Source: an uncultured bacterium
Lineage (GTDB): Bacteria > Muiribacteriota > Ozemobacteria > Ozemobacterales > Ozemobacteraceae
Assembly (NCBI GenBank): GCA_900317935.1
Contig: ONIU01000029.1
Location: forward strand, 4,109 to 65,449
DNA length: 61,341 nucleotides
Reading direction: 5' to 3'
The notes below the pieces were generated by a model. The model saw only the letters and a program-made list of their open reading frames with translations, was not told the DNA's origin and searched no databases. The translations under genes were made by a program, and so were the position numbers. The number at the start of each line of letters is the position of its first letter. Position 1 is the first letter of the stretch. Of this stretch, positions 1-9,873 are shown piece by piece.

Positions 1-2082
1 GAGTTTGTATTTACCTTTTTGAGGATCTTGTGCCCAGTTACGGCGGCCTATCCATTCAAGCATTGACGAACCATCATCTTTTCCATATAAAACCATGGCC
101 CCACCTCTAGGCATACCTATCATATCTAAGCGTTTCCAATTTGCGTTCAAGCTAAAGTCTCTACGATCATAAGCAGTCCCAGACTCCTCGCCCCAATCGA
201 CAGGATTATTATTTATATTCCAAATAGTATCACTATTTACTCCTGTATTATCTTCTAAAGCAAAAAGCATACCAGGAACTCTATCATCAAATACAAGTTT
301 TTTTCTATAACCTCCATTGTCACTAATATCTTTATATAAATCATTTAAATGCAAAATAAAGTGACCTTTATTAGATTCTCCAGTATTGTTTTCTTTTTCT
401 GAATTTGCATAACCGCCAGCCAATGTGCATCCTAAAGGATTAAATGAGAGCGATGTAATATTTTTTTGTATTTCAAATCTTTCATCTTCAAGTTTACTCA
501 AAGTATTTAAATCCAAAAGTTGAACTTTATTATCTGATGCGAAAGCCAAAACGTCCCTTTTGTTTGTTGCAATTTCTGTGCTATACTCTTTAATATCTTC
601 ATTGTCAGCATCGTCATCGTTGTCATCATTATCATTACTATCATCATCAAAATTTTCTATTTTTCTATAACTAAGTATTTTTCCACTTGTTGAAAGATAA
701 TCTTCATCGGCACTATCAAGTCCAACATTACTAAAATAAACTCTTGCTTTTTTAAAATCGTTAATTACAACAGATCTATTATCTGGAGTAACCAATACTC
801 CACCAGCACGAATCTTATCTTGTATAGAATTAGTTAGATTTCTTAAAATCTTTCCAAAAAAAGTAGGAGCTGTATTAGGGGTTGTGTTTAAGGTATAAAA
901 AATCTTTGCAAATAATTTATTATTACTTGCCTCACGATTCGTAACTACAATACTTAAAGATTTATCATCATAAAAATTATTACCAGAAGCATTAGAGCAA
1001 GTTACAAAAGCAGATTTAAAAGGATTTTTATAATTACTATCCACCTTTATCTTTTGGTCTTTATACAATTCCATCCCATCTCGAGTGTCATAAACACTAA
1101 GATTTTCATTTTTACTAATAACAACTAACTGATTTCCATCAGGACTGACATCAATAGAATAAATAAAATCATTCTTTTTTACAAATACCTGTCCAACCCA
1201 TACAGACCACTTCGAAGGATACATAGGAAATCTCAAAATATTCTTTATATCCTTTTGAGCAACATATAGATATCCATCATTGGCAGGAACTAAGCCAGTT
1301 ATTCTTTCTGTATCTAACCCAATATTAGTAGTAAGAAAACTAGTAAGATTAGGAGTTCTGTTTGTTCCTGCAGCCTTCCAATCAAGGGTTTTATCTGATT
1401 TAATAGTATAATTAACCTTTAATGGAACCAATTCGTTTCCGCCAGAACTATTTTTTGCTACAACAAACAAACATTTGCCATCAGGTCTGAAAACAATTCC
1501 TCCATATTTAGACTTTCTTGTAAAACCATTATTTGTCGCAAAAATAGTTTCTTTATAATGAAGGCTTTTTCTATCAATATTCACCAAATATAAATATTTA
1601 TCCGTTTGATATGCTAAAAACTTTAAGCTAGGATGAACAGCGATATGCCAAGGTCTGAAATTATTCTTTTCAGAATCGTTACTTGAAGACTGAGGTAAAT
1701 CTATTATAGAAGAAATGGTTCTACTGACAGAATCGATACCGTAAAGCTTCCAGTTATACGCATCAGCGAGCCAGATCATTTCGTCGCTTACTGTCGGCAG
1801 ATTTACAAAAGAAAAGAGAGTAACTGGTGTTACACTATTAATATCATCTGAAGTTACAGAAGTGCTTGTTTCTGTTCCAGTGCCAGTAGATGTTTCAACA
1901 AGCATATTTCCATTGGTTTCATCGTAATTATAGCCATCGCTGTAAAGCAAACAGGTTTTTACCACTATTCCCAAAAGAGCTTTTGGGGTTTCTACAGGTA
2001 TTTCTTTTCCCTGTTCATCTTTGGCCCCAAAAACAGCTAATGAAGGATTATCCTTAGTTTCTACAGAAGTCTTAAATAAGGG
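1..2082 (-). CDS. beta-propeller-like C-terminal part of a prepilin-type protein, open at left edge
   Basis: The minus-strand frame whose codons start at position 1 is open from the window edge to a TAA at 2092-2094; I checked it codon by codon. It has no start near its beginning and joins naturally to the prepilin frame at 2061-2528 if one base is re-read in the C-run at 2080-2083. The product, nearly 700 residues here and unfinished, has repeated blade-like segments with phrases such as DVSPDGNQLVV, FRPDGKCLFVV and SFNPLGCTLAGG, typical of WD40/YVTN-like beta-propellers. A Ser/Thr/Gly linker follows the join, and an Asp-rich stretch lies at about 600-660. No catalytic motif is visible. I infer an exported or surface protein anchored by the prepilin segment. 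The C-terminus lies outside the window. The frame is certain; the function is not. Confidence 0.6.
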
Positions 2083-2528
2083 GATTTTCCGTTATCTTCT
2101 TTTGTGATTCCAAATAAATTACATGCTTCTTCAGACCAAGTATCTTTCACTACTGTATTATTTAAACTCTCTAATTCTTCTTTTTTTAGCGAAGTTTTAA
2201 CTAACTCAATTTTTTTGGCTGCCTCTTCATCGCCGTTTTCATCGAAAAAAACTATATAGTGATATTCATCTTCTAGATTTATTGATTTATGGTCAAAAGC
2301 AGCATTGGCTATTTCGGCAGTTAGACGAGAACGGGCATACTGCTGCATTTTAGACTGATGATCGTAATTCTCTGTTCGAATCTGCGCGTTCTGCATCGTA
2401 CCTAAAATAGGCAAAAGACAGGCACCTGTCATAACTGTGATTATTAAAGCTTCAGCTAGAGTAAAACCCCGTCTTTTATTTTTTAGACAAAAAGATAGCA
2501 GAAAAAAGCAAATTAGTTTCTTTATCAT
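2061..2528 (-). CDS. type IV prepilin-like protein, N-terminal segment (ends at a frame change)
   Basis: The ATG at 2526-2528 follows AAAGGG at suitable spacing and gives a short basic leader ending KNKRRG, then FTLAEALI and a hydrophobic stretch. This is the class III (prepilin peptidase) signal: Gly at -1, Phe at +1 and Glu at +5, so a peptidase of the PilD type should cleave and methylate it. The rest is a soluble, charged pseudopilin-like domain without long hydrophobic segments. A longer reading from 2591 adds 21 residues with no better ribosome site. The frame stops at 2061, but the -1 frame continues as the long beta-propeller-like ORF. Either the gene is interrupted by a one-base loss in CCCC (2080-2083, minus strand), the reads are wrong there, or ribosomes shift frame. 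Confidence 0.65.
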   Translation of the reverse strand: MIKKLICFFLLSFCLKNKRRGFTLAEALIITVMTGACLLPILGTMQNAQIRTENYDHQSKMQQYARSRLTAEIANAAFDHKSINLEDEYHYIVFFDENGDEEAAKKIELVKTSLKKEELESLNNTVVKDTWSEEACNLFGITKEDNGKSPYLRLL

Positions 2529-2824
2529 TATAACGACCCTTTGTGTAACTAAAACTGTGATTGTACTGCATAACAAGAAAAACTCAGACAATAGATTACC
2601 TAAGTCTTTCTAAAAAAAGGAAACTACTTTTTCTTAGTATAACTGAAATTAATATTTTGCGCAAATCAAAGCTGAGATTACTTTTTAATGATATAGAATT
2701 GTTTCGTGGCAATTAGTTTTAAACTTTGGATTTACTTAGTCAACTAAAAAAGACACTTGAACAAAAAAGCTGTTTTGTTGTAAATTTATTATGTATAAAT
2801 CTTATTAGTTTAAAGGAAAGTCAA

Positions 2825-4096
2825 ATGAATTCGCTACCCGACAGATTTGATATATCTGTAACTTCAGAAATAGGCGAACTTGAAGGCGTAATACTCCACA
2901 CTCCAGGCATAGAAATGGAAAACATGACACCTGCCAATGCTGAAAGAGCATTGTACAGTGATGTTTTAAATCTTTCTGTAGCCTCAGCAGAATACAATCA
3001 ATTAAAAACAGTTCTTGAAAAAACAACCAATGTATTTCAAGTTGGAGATTTACTTGTTGATGTTCTAGATAATGCAAGAGTTAAAAGCAATCTGGTTGAA
3101 AAAATCTGTGAAAACGAAAATGCAGAGGAAATACATGATGAACTCTTGGAAATGCCGAAGGAAGAACTCGGCAGATGTCTGATGGAAGGCGTCTTAATGA
3201 AAAAAGATAATCTTTCACGTTTCCTGAGTAATGAAAGATATTCTTTAAGGCCGCTGCATAATTTCTTTTTCACAAGAGACCTTGCTGTAGCAATTAACGA
3301 TTGGGTTCTTGTTTCCAGAATGGCAAACAAGGTCAGAAGCCGCGAAGCAATGATTATGGAAGCAATATTCGATTATCACAGAATGTTCTCAGTTAAAACC
3401 CTTGATATGCAAAGTATTCAGACTGCAAATATCGAAGGTGGAGATGTTCTTGTAGCAAGAAACGATATTCTCATAATCGGTTGTGGTCAGAGAACAAACC
3501 CACACGCTATAGACTTCTTAATCGACCATTTAAAGAACCTTAAAAAACCTCAATACATATTGGTTCAGCAGCTTCCTTCTGAGCCAGAATCTTTTATCCA
3601 TCTCGACATGGTTTTTACTCTTCTCGATAAAAACTACTGCATGGTTTACGAACCTCTTATAATGCAGACTAATCAATATAAAACCGTTATGATTAGCATA
3701 GATAATGGAAAAGTAAAAATCAATGAAGAAAGAAATCTTCTGACCGCTCTAGAAAAGCTTGGAATGCCGATGCAACCAGTCTTCTGCGGCGGATCATCTG
3801 ATTTGTGGATACAAGAACGTGAACAATGGCATAGTGGCGCCAATTTCTTTGCTTTGGCACCAGGTAAAATCATTGGCTACAGAAGAAACATAAATACTAT
3901 TGAAGCTCTTGACCAAGCAGGTTTTACGGTTATAGACGCTCTTGACCTTATGGATGAAGAAGGAAACCCAAGTCAGGAATTTGATTTAAAGAAACCGGGG
4001 AAATATGTCATAACAATTGACGGCTCTGAGCTTGCCAGAGGCGGCGGCGGCTGTAGATGTATGACAATGCCGATTCGCCGAAAACCAGTTGAATAA
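2825..4096 (+). CDS. arcA: arginine deiminase
   Basis: Hydrolyses L-arginine to L-citrulline and ammonia in the cytoplasm, the first step of the arginine deiminase pathway. The protein is about 423 residues, close to the family's usual 400-415. Visible guanidino-group hydrolase motifs are FTRD near 150, IEGGD near 204, HLDM near 260 and the catalytic Cys in GGGGCRCMTMPI close to the C-terminus. I chose the ATG at 2825 because AAAGGA lies seven bases upstream and the product starts as family members do (IGELEGVILHTPG); the frame is open from 2726 but that part is not family-like. No ornithine carbamoyltransferase, carbamate kinase or antiporter gene lies nearby, so ATP recovery would need genes elsewhere. 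The stop overlaps the start of the first phosphatase gene, suggesting joint transcription. Confidence 0.93.
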   Translation: MNSLPDRFDISVTSEIGELEGVILHTPGIEMENMTPANAERALYSDVLNLSVASAEYNQLKTVLEKTTNVFQVGDLLVDVLDNARVKSNLVEKICENENAEEIHDELLEMPKEELGRCLMEGVLMKKDNLSRFLSNERYSLRPLHNFFFTRDLAVAINDWVLVSRMANKVRSREAMIMEAIFDYHRMFSVKTLDMQSIQTANIEGGDVLVARNDILIIGCGQRTNPHAIDFLIDHLKNLKKPQYILVQQLPSEPESFIHLDMVFTLLDKNYCMVYEPLIMQTNQYKTVMISIDNGKVKINEERNLLTALEKLGMPMQPVFCGGSSDLWIQEREQWHSGANFFALAPGKIIGYRRNINTIEALDQAGFTVIDALDLMDEEGNPSQEFDLKKPGKYVITIDGSELARGGGGCRCMTMPIRRKPVE

Positions 4097-6911
4097 CCAC
4101 AAGGCTAATAATAACAGTAAAAATTCCATAAAAGAAAAAATAATCATATCTATTATGATTGTTTCTGTATTATTTGGTCTTTACAACACCCTCCATTCCT
4201 GGTTAAAAATGCACTATCAGGAATGGAGAACAGAATTAACACAAAAAAGAATAGCAACAGTAGAAAAACTGGTCGCAAATACCGACCAGCATTTTTTTGT
4301 AACAAACAAAATTCTTCCTCTTCTTAAAATCATAAGCGAAACACCAAATATTGATTTGACAGCCATTCAACAAGATTACTTAAACAAATATGACTTAGAT
4401 ATTTCTATTTTTCTTTTTGATACAAAAGGCAATCTAGAACAAGTTGTTCCTAAACGAGCTCCAAATCAATGGTTAATGAAAAATATTTTTCCCTATTTAA
4501 TCGAAAAAGATTTAAAGAAAATAGAAGCTGGCAGCAAATTACTAGATAAAAAAATAGAGTTTACTTTTGGCTATGGAAAAAATTTAATATCTCTTAGAGA
4601 TAACCCCGAAAAGATATTATTCAGTTTTAGCGCAGGTCAAGACTGCTTTTTTACATGGACAAAAAGATCAACCAAAAGCCTATTGATATTTGGTCAGAAA
4701 CTGCCATCTCCTGATAAAATAATCCAAATAGAGGAAGAAAAAAGCTCAAAAAATAAAGATTTATTATTTGCTGGCAAACTCTCCAATGTTTTAAAGACGG
4801 AAAAAGCAATAAAATCTTTTGAGGCATATAAACATCTTTCTAGAAAATCATTAGATTACGGAACTTACAATAATCAAGAATGGTATTTTTCGGCCAACAA
4901 AAACGGAGAGAGGTTTTATTGTTCTTATAGAATTGCTTCTAGTATCTATTCAAGAGGTTTAATATACTTAAAGTTTATTTTTTTAATACTACTCCCATTA
5001 TTTCTTTTTATTATAATTAAAACTAACAAAAATATTGATTTAAGCTTAAAAAAGATGGTTTTATTAGTATTCTTAGCTTCTTCCATGATTCCTTTAGGAA
5101 CAATCAGTTCTGAAAGCTTTGAAAACATAGAGACATATTCTGAGATATATAAAAATGAAATAAAATCCTCAATGGAAGAAATAATAAATAATTGTATTCA
5201 GAATTTTGAGAATTACTTAGCTTTGCGTTCTACACAGTTGAATAATATGATTAAACCAGAAAATGGATCATACAATTTTGAAAAAATAGAACAAAATATT
5301 TTAAAAGAATTCCCTGATGCTAAAATTTCATTACGTGATGCTGCTTGTGAACAAATATATACAAATTATCCTCAGTATTCTTCTGGCCAAGACACTTTAT
5401 ATAAAGCCATAGGAAGAATATACATGGATAGATATAATAAAGAAAGAATAAACGAATTGCCTTATAATGGAAATGTTTTTGCAGAAAAAATGGTTTCTAG
5501 AGAAGATTTAGGCTTAAGTACACTAACAAATAATCCTAGTAAACTTCAATTCGTTTATAATTCTGGAGTTAAAATGCTTATATTTATAAAAGCATTACCT
5601 AAAGAAGCAGGTAAACCAGCTATCCTTTATAGTATCTTAAACAATCAGAACACAATAAATGATTACATTAAAAGTATAGATAAAAGAACATTGGTTTTTA
5701 ATCAGCAGCAGATAAATTTAATAACATTAGATACTCTAGGCTTCAAATGGATTATTTCACCAAATTCAAATAAGAATCAATATTTAGAACAAGCCAAAAC
5801 TGCTTTTATTACAGGTAAACCTATATATAGAGAAATTAGACAAAACAACAATACTCTGTGTTCTTTATGTATTTCAAGTTCCGGAATTAGCGATGTATGC
5901 TATATAGGAACTATCTCCTTAGAAAAATTAGAAAGAGAAATCAAAAATAAAAAATTAGTTATTTATATTTGTGTAATAATTGCATTAATAATGTTCTATT
6001 CAATAACTCTCTGGATAATAAGCCAGTTGATCAAGCCAATAGGAGAGTTAGAAAAAGGTGTAATTGCCTTGGAAAAACGTGACTATGAAACTAAAATATC
6101 TGTTCCACCAGGGAAAGATGAATTTGTTCAGCTTTTTAAAGAGTTCAACCACATGATGGGCGAAAACTATGATATGCAAATGGCAAAGAATGTCCAGGAG
6201 GGAATCATAACAAATGTTTTCCCTCAAGCGAATAACTTTATTATTGCCGGAAAGACTTTTGCGGCAGATAAGCTTAATAGAAACTGTTTAACTTCTTTTA
6301 AGCTGCCAGACGGGAAAATACTTTTTTTAACAGGAAATGTTACAGGATCAAGCATAGGCTCTGCACTCATGAGTGCATTTATTCGTTCAATAACCTTTCA
6401 CTGGAGCCAAAAGGAACAGAGTAGCCCAGTTCCTTTAATAAAATCCATAAATCAAATGGTTCGCAATAATAAAATGAAAAATATGTTTATAGGTATTGTT
6501 TGCGGAATACTTGATCCAGAAACCGGCAAAATTAAATTTGTTACTAAAGGTCATATTTTCCCTTTAATTCTACATAAAGATAAGACTGTCGAGTGGCTTG
6601 GACAACCATCATTTCCAATGGGTGCTGGTAAAAATAAAGAGATAAAACAATTAGAAACACAACTTGAACCCAGCGAAAGATTATTGTGTATCACAAAAGG
6701 AATTATCCAAATAAACAATAGTTCTACAAATGGGTACGAATTAATAGAAAAATGGGCTGTTCAAACTTCAACAGAAAAGGATGTAGACTGGTTAAGCCTC
6801 ATAAAAACAAAATTCGATGAATGGTGTAGATTAAATAATAAAAAACAAATAGATGATATAACTTTATTCTCTATTATATCTAACCCTCAAGAAGGGAAGA
6901 TTTTACAATGA
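4089..6911 (+). CDS. membrane sensor with HAMP and degenerate SpoIIE/PP2C domain (pair 1, type A)
   Basis: A 940-residue membrane protein. Predicted order: membrane helix at about 17-37, extracytoplasmic region to 290, two helices near 291-313 and 322-338, a second extracytoplasmic region to 625, helix 630-652, HAMP linker, and a SpoIIE/PP2C-like domain from about 697 to the end. Compared with its paralogue at 9874-12702, the acidic metal ligands are gone: GDLGGD is replaced by DKLNRN near 722-728, GDLTGHG by GNVTGSS near 747, and SDG by TKG near 866; the final DDIT remains. It therefore probably binds partners or substrate without hydrolysing. The start is a TTG overlapping the arcA stop; no in-frame ATG precedes the first helix, and the start aligns with the paralogue. 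Its stop overlaps the next start (ATGA), implying coupled translation. Confidence 0.85.
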   Translation: MNNHKANNNSKNSIKEKIIISIMIVSVLFGLYNTLHSWLKMHYQEWRTELTQKRIATVEKLVANTDQHFFVTNKILPLLKIISETPNIDLTAIQQDYLNKYDLDISIFLFDTKGNLEQVVPKRAPNQWLMKNIFPYLIEKDLKKIEAGSKLLDKKIEFTFGYGKNLISLRDNPEKILFSFSAGQDCFFTWTKRSTKSLLIFGQKLPSPDKIIQIEEEKSSKNKDLLFAGKLSNVLKTEKAIKSFEAYKHLSRKSLDYGTYNNQEWYFSANKNGERFYCSYRIASSIYSRGLIYLKFIFLILLPLFLFIIIKTNKNIDLSLKKMVLLVFLASSMIPLGTISSESFENIETYSEIYKNEIKSSMEEIINNCIQNFENYLALRSTQLNNMIKPENGSYNFEKIEQNILKEFPDAKISLRDAACEQIYTNYPQYSSGQDTLYKAIGRIYMDRYNKERINELPYNGNVFAEKMVSREDLGLSTLTNNPSKLQFVYNSGVKMLIFIKALPKEAGKPAILYSILNNQNTINDYIKSIDKRTLVFNQQQINLITLDTLGFKWIISPNSNKNQYLEQAKTAFITGKPIYREIRQNNNTLCSLCISSSGISDVCYIGTISLEKLEREIKNKKLVIYICVIIALIMFYSITLWIISQLIKPIGELEKGVIALEKRDYETKISVPPGKDEFVQLFKEFNHMMGENYDMQMAKNVQEGIITNVFPQANNFIIAGKTFAADKLNRNCLTSFKLPDGKILFLTGNVTGSSIGSALMSAFIRSITFHWSQKEQSSPVPLIKSINQMVRNNKMKNMFIGIVCGILDPETGKIKFVTKGHIFPLILHKDKTVEWLGQPSFPMGAGKNKEIKQLETQLEPSERLLCITKGIIQINNSSTNGYELIEKWAVQTSTEKDVDWLSLIKTKFDEWCRLNNKKQIDDITLFSIISNPQEGKILQ

Positions 6912-9793
6912 ACGACGAAAAAAAGAAGTTATATTCTGTCTCTTTTGGGAAATTACTTATTATATTTTTAATTATTCTGGTTTTTGTAGTTTATTATATC
7001 TCTTCAGACACCTCGATTAAACTTATTCAGGAAAATGAAAAAAGAACAGAAAATTATATGGCTTCTGAACTGGATTCATTGATAACAGATACTAGTGACC
7101 AATACTATGTTTGGCAAAATTTCAAGGATATTATTAATGCTGCTTATAAATATGGAATTGAAAGCCAACAATTATCAAAAATCATTTCGGAAAACAATTC
7201 CAAATATAATATTTCTGCTAAGTATTTTTTCTATAAAAATAATAAATTAGTAAAAAGTTTTAACAATACCGACGAAGACCTGCTTTTATTTACCAATATA
7301 TTACAACACTTAAATTATGATTTTAATACTCCAGAATACATAGAAGCCAATAGATACGACCATAAACTGCTTCAAGAATACTTTGGTCCAGGTAACCGTC
7401 TCGAAATAATAAAATCTAATAAGGGACTTCTAAGAACATTTAGTATAAAAGAAAATAATCAGTTTTATTATTGGAACAATTGCTCGGATGAAATAGGAGT
7501 ATTCTTTTATACAAAAGAAATTCCTGACTTTATAGAACGTTTTAACATTGTGTTAACAGAAAGGTCTAATAACAATATAGGAGCATTAGACAGCAATAAT
7601 AAAAAGATTATTCCTCCTCAAAACTTTTCAGAAGATCAAATTCATTCTGCTTACATTAAGTCAAAAAAGCAAAATAAATCTTTCATAGATTCAAATAATC
7701 ATTATTGCTTTTTCCAGACACTGATTAATTCCGATAAAATTTGTTATACAATTCCAATAAATTCTAATATTACTAATTTTTTTAACTGGGCTGATGTACT
7801 TGAAAAAGTATCTTTATTATTTTTCTTTATATTATTAATAATTTATATAGTTTCTTTGGTTAAACAGGAAAATAATATTATAGTATTTTTAGATAATCTT
7901 TCCATTAAATACAGAATAATTGGAATACTGCTGATTTCATCTATTTTCCCTGCGGTAATGTCTCTTATTTTTGGGTTTGAACTTCTTACAGACAAATCAA
8001 AAGTATTAGAGGAGGCCATTCTTAGCGAAAGTCTTGCTGGTATCAGTAATATTGAAGACCAGTATAAAGAACTGAAAAATAAAATATCTAATTTGTCCTT
8101 AGAATTAAGAGAAGCTATTAAAAATGAAAAATGCTCAATAGAAATGTTTAAGAAATATTTAGATAAGTATTCTATAGAATCTAGTCTAGCTTATCTAGAA
8201 GTAAGAGATGAAAATATTAATAGTATTTTTTCTCCACATGACCGTCAAACCAGTGGTATATCTGAAACTATGGATCTTATATGTAGATTAGTATTAAAGC
8301 TGCACAATCCCGAAAGATTAGATACTTCAAAACTGAATATTTCCCCAGCGGAGCTTGTAACAGAATCTGTATTATCCACTGATGAGATAGGTTTTTCTAC
8401 TCTTCTGAGGCAAAGAGGCAAACAATGGACGCTTAGGTCAAATTCTCACCCAACAATATGGTATTGGGACGTTTACCCAGAACTAGCTACAGGACCAGCT
8501 TTTATTTGTTTTACATCATTGACAGCAACATCATATAGAAAAATAATAGAAGATTACTTTGAAAATTTACATCTCGCAAGCGATAGCCTGCAATTATATG
8601 CCCTTATATGCAAAAACGAATTCTGTTCTATTATAAAACCCAATATTAATAGTTCCCTGCCCGAAAAGAACCTGTTAAACATAGCTCAAACAGCTTTAAA
8701 AACAAACAAAGTTTTATTCAGAACGGTTAATATTAACAATAAATCCTATTGGGTAACTGCAAAACAGGAAAAAGAAGTCGAAAGCCATGTATTTATGCAT
8801 CTTATAAATAAAGAAGAACGTTTAAAAGTTCTTGAACCCTATAAATGGCAACTAATAATAAGCGGTTTTTTTACAATCATTGTTTCTCTATTAGGAGCGT
8901 GGTTTATTATCAGTCTTGTTATTCTTCCTGTAGGCAATCTTAGTCAAGGAATTGAAGCAATAAGATATCGAATCAGAGATTTTACTATTCCCGTCACTAG
9001 AAAAGATGAGTTTGGTAAACTTGCTTTAGAATTTAACAAAGTTATAAAAGAATTTGATGAAATGGATTATGGCAAAGTAGTTCAAGAAAGCCTTCTGCCA
9101 GATAGTTGTCCAAAAATAGAAGGCTATGATATCGCTTACTTTAACATTGCTGCCTCGGATTTAGCAGGAGATTACCATGACCATGCCATCTTAAAAGATG
9201 GTAAACTAGCAATATTGTTAGGCGATGTATCTGGTCATGGTATTTCGGCATCTCTTGCAATGGCAATGGCAAAAGCTACATTCGACTACGCCCAATCCTT
9301 AAAAGTCAATTTTCCAGAAGATTTTATGGACATGTTAAACACTATGTTCAATAAAGAATTGAAACCTAGAAACAAATTAATGACAATGATTTCAATGGTT
9401 TTAAACCCCGAAACCGGAGAAGTTATTTTTGATAATTCAGGTCAGGCTTATCCTGCTTATTATACGGCTTCAACACAAACAAGCGAAGAAATAAAAATGC
9501 CTTCACTTCCCTTAGGTGGAATGAAAAAGCGTAAAAAGAAAGCCTTAATAAAAAATATGGAACCCGGAGATGCCTTTATTTTTTATTCTGATGGAATAAT
9601 AGAAGCCTCTTCTTCAAATGGAGAAATGTTTGGCTATGATAGATTTTTTGCTAAATTCACAGAAGAAATGAAAAAAAATATTCCGGTAAAAGAAGCTATT
9701 AACAACATTTATCAGACAGTTGAAAACTTCAGAGAACCAGGTCATCATTCAGATGACATTACAATGATTATAGTTAAACGTAATTACAAATAA
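6908..9793 (+). CDS. membrane sensor with HAMP and SpoIIE/PP2C Ser/Thr phosphatase (pair 1, type B)
   Basis: A 961-residue membrane protein: helix near 13-31, extracytoplasmic region, helices near 299-318 and 337-357, a second sensor region, helix near 649-675, HAMP, and a C-terminal SpoIIE/PP2C phosphatase domain. The metal-binding motifs are intact: SDLAGD near 748, GDVSGHG near 771, YSDG near 891 and SDDIT near the end. Such phosphatases dephosphorylate Ser/Thr on anti-sigma-factor antagonists (STAS proteins) or other regulators in response to sensed signals. No STAS or anti-sigma kinase gene lies in the window, so the target is unknown. It is translated directly from the preceding type A gene (ATGA overlap) and is much more similar to the protein at 12695-15592 than to its own neighbour. 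Confidence 0.88.
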   Translation: MNDEKKKLYSVSFGKLLIIFLIILVFVVYYISSDTSIKLIQENEKRTENYMASELDSLITDTSDQYYVWQNFKDIINAAYKYGIESQQLSKIISENNSKYNISAKYFFYKNNKLVKSFNNTDEDLLLFTNILQHLNYDFNTPEYIEANRYDHKLLQEYFGPGNRLEIIKSNKGLLRTFSIKENNQFYYWNNCSDEIGVFFYTKEIPDFIERFNIVLTERSNNNIGALDSNNKKIIPPQNFSEDQIHSAYIKSKKQNKSFIDSNNHYCFFQTLINSDKICYTIPINSNITNFFNWADVLEKVSLLFFFILLIIYIVSLVKQENNIIVFLDNLSIKYRIIGILLISSIFPAVMSLIFGFELLTDKSKVLEEAILSESLAGISNIEDQYKELKNKISNLSLELREAIKNEKCSIEMFKKYLDKYSIESSLAYLEVRDENINSIFSPHDRQTSGISETMDLICRLVLKLHNPERLDTSKLNISPAELVTESVLSTDEIGFSTLLRQRGKQWTLRSNSHPTIWYWDVYPELATGPAFICFTSLTATSYRKIIEDYFENLHLASDSLQLYALICKNEFCSIIKPNINSSLPEKNLLNIAQTALKTNKVLFRTVNINNKSYWVTAKQEKEVESHVFMHLINKEERLKVLEPYKWQLIISGFFTIIVSLLGAWFIISLVILPVGNLSQGIEAIRYRIRDFTIPVTRKDEFGKLALEFNKVIKEFDEMDYGKVVQESLLPDSCPKIEGYDIAYFNIAASDLAGDYHDHAILKDGKLAILLGDVSGHGISASLAMAMAKATFDYAQSLKVNFPEDFMDMLNTMFNKELKPRNKLMTMISMVLNPETGEVIFDNSGQAYPAYYTASTQTSEEIKMPSLPLGGMKKRKKKALIKNMEPGDAFIFYSDGIIEASSSNGEMFGYDRFFAKFTEEMKKNIPVKEAINNIYQTVENFREPGHHSDDITMIIVKRNYK

Positions 9794-9873
9794 ATATTGG
9801 TTCGGAACAATACAAATAACTGTATTTTTTTTTAAATACAAGGTAAAATAATATAGACTTACATGAGGAATAA

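Noticed and set aside
4089..4091. An ATG start for the first sensor gene further downstream
   Set aside because: The next in-frame ATG is within the first membrane helix, which would be cut; alignment with the paralogue supports the TTG.
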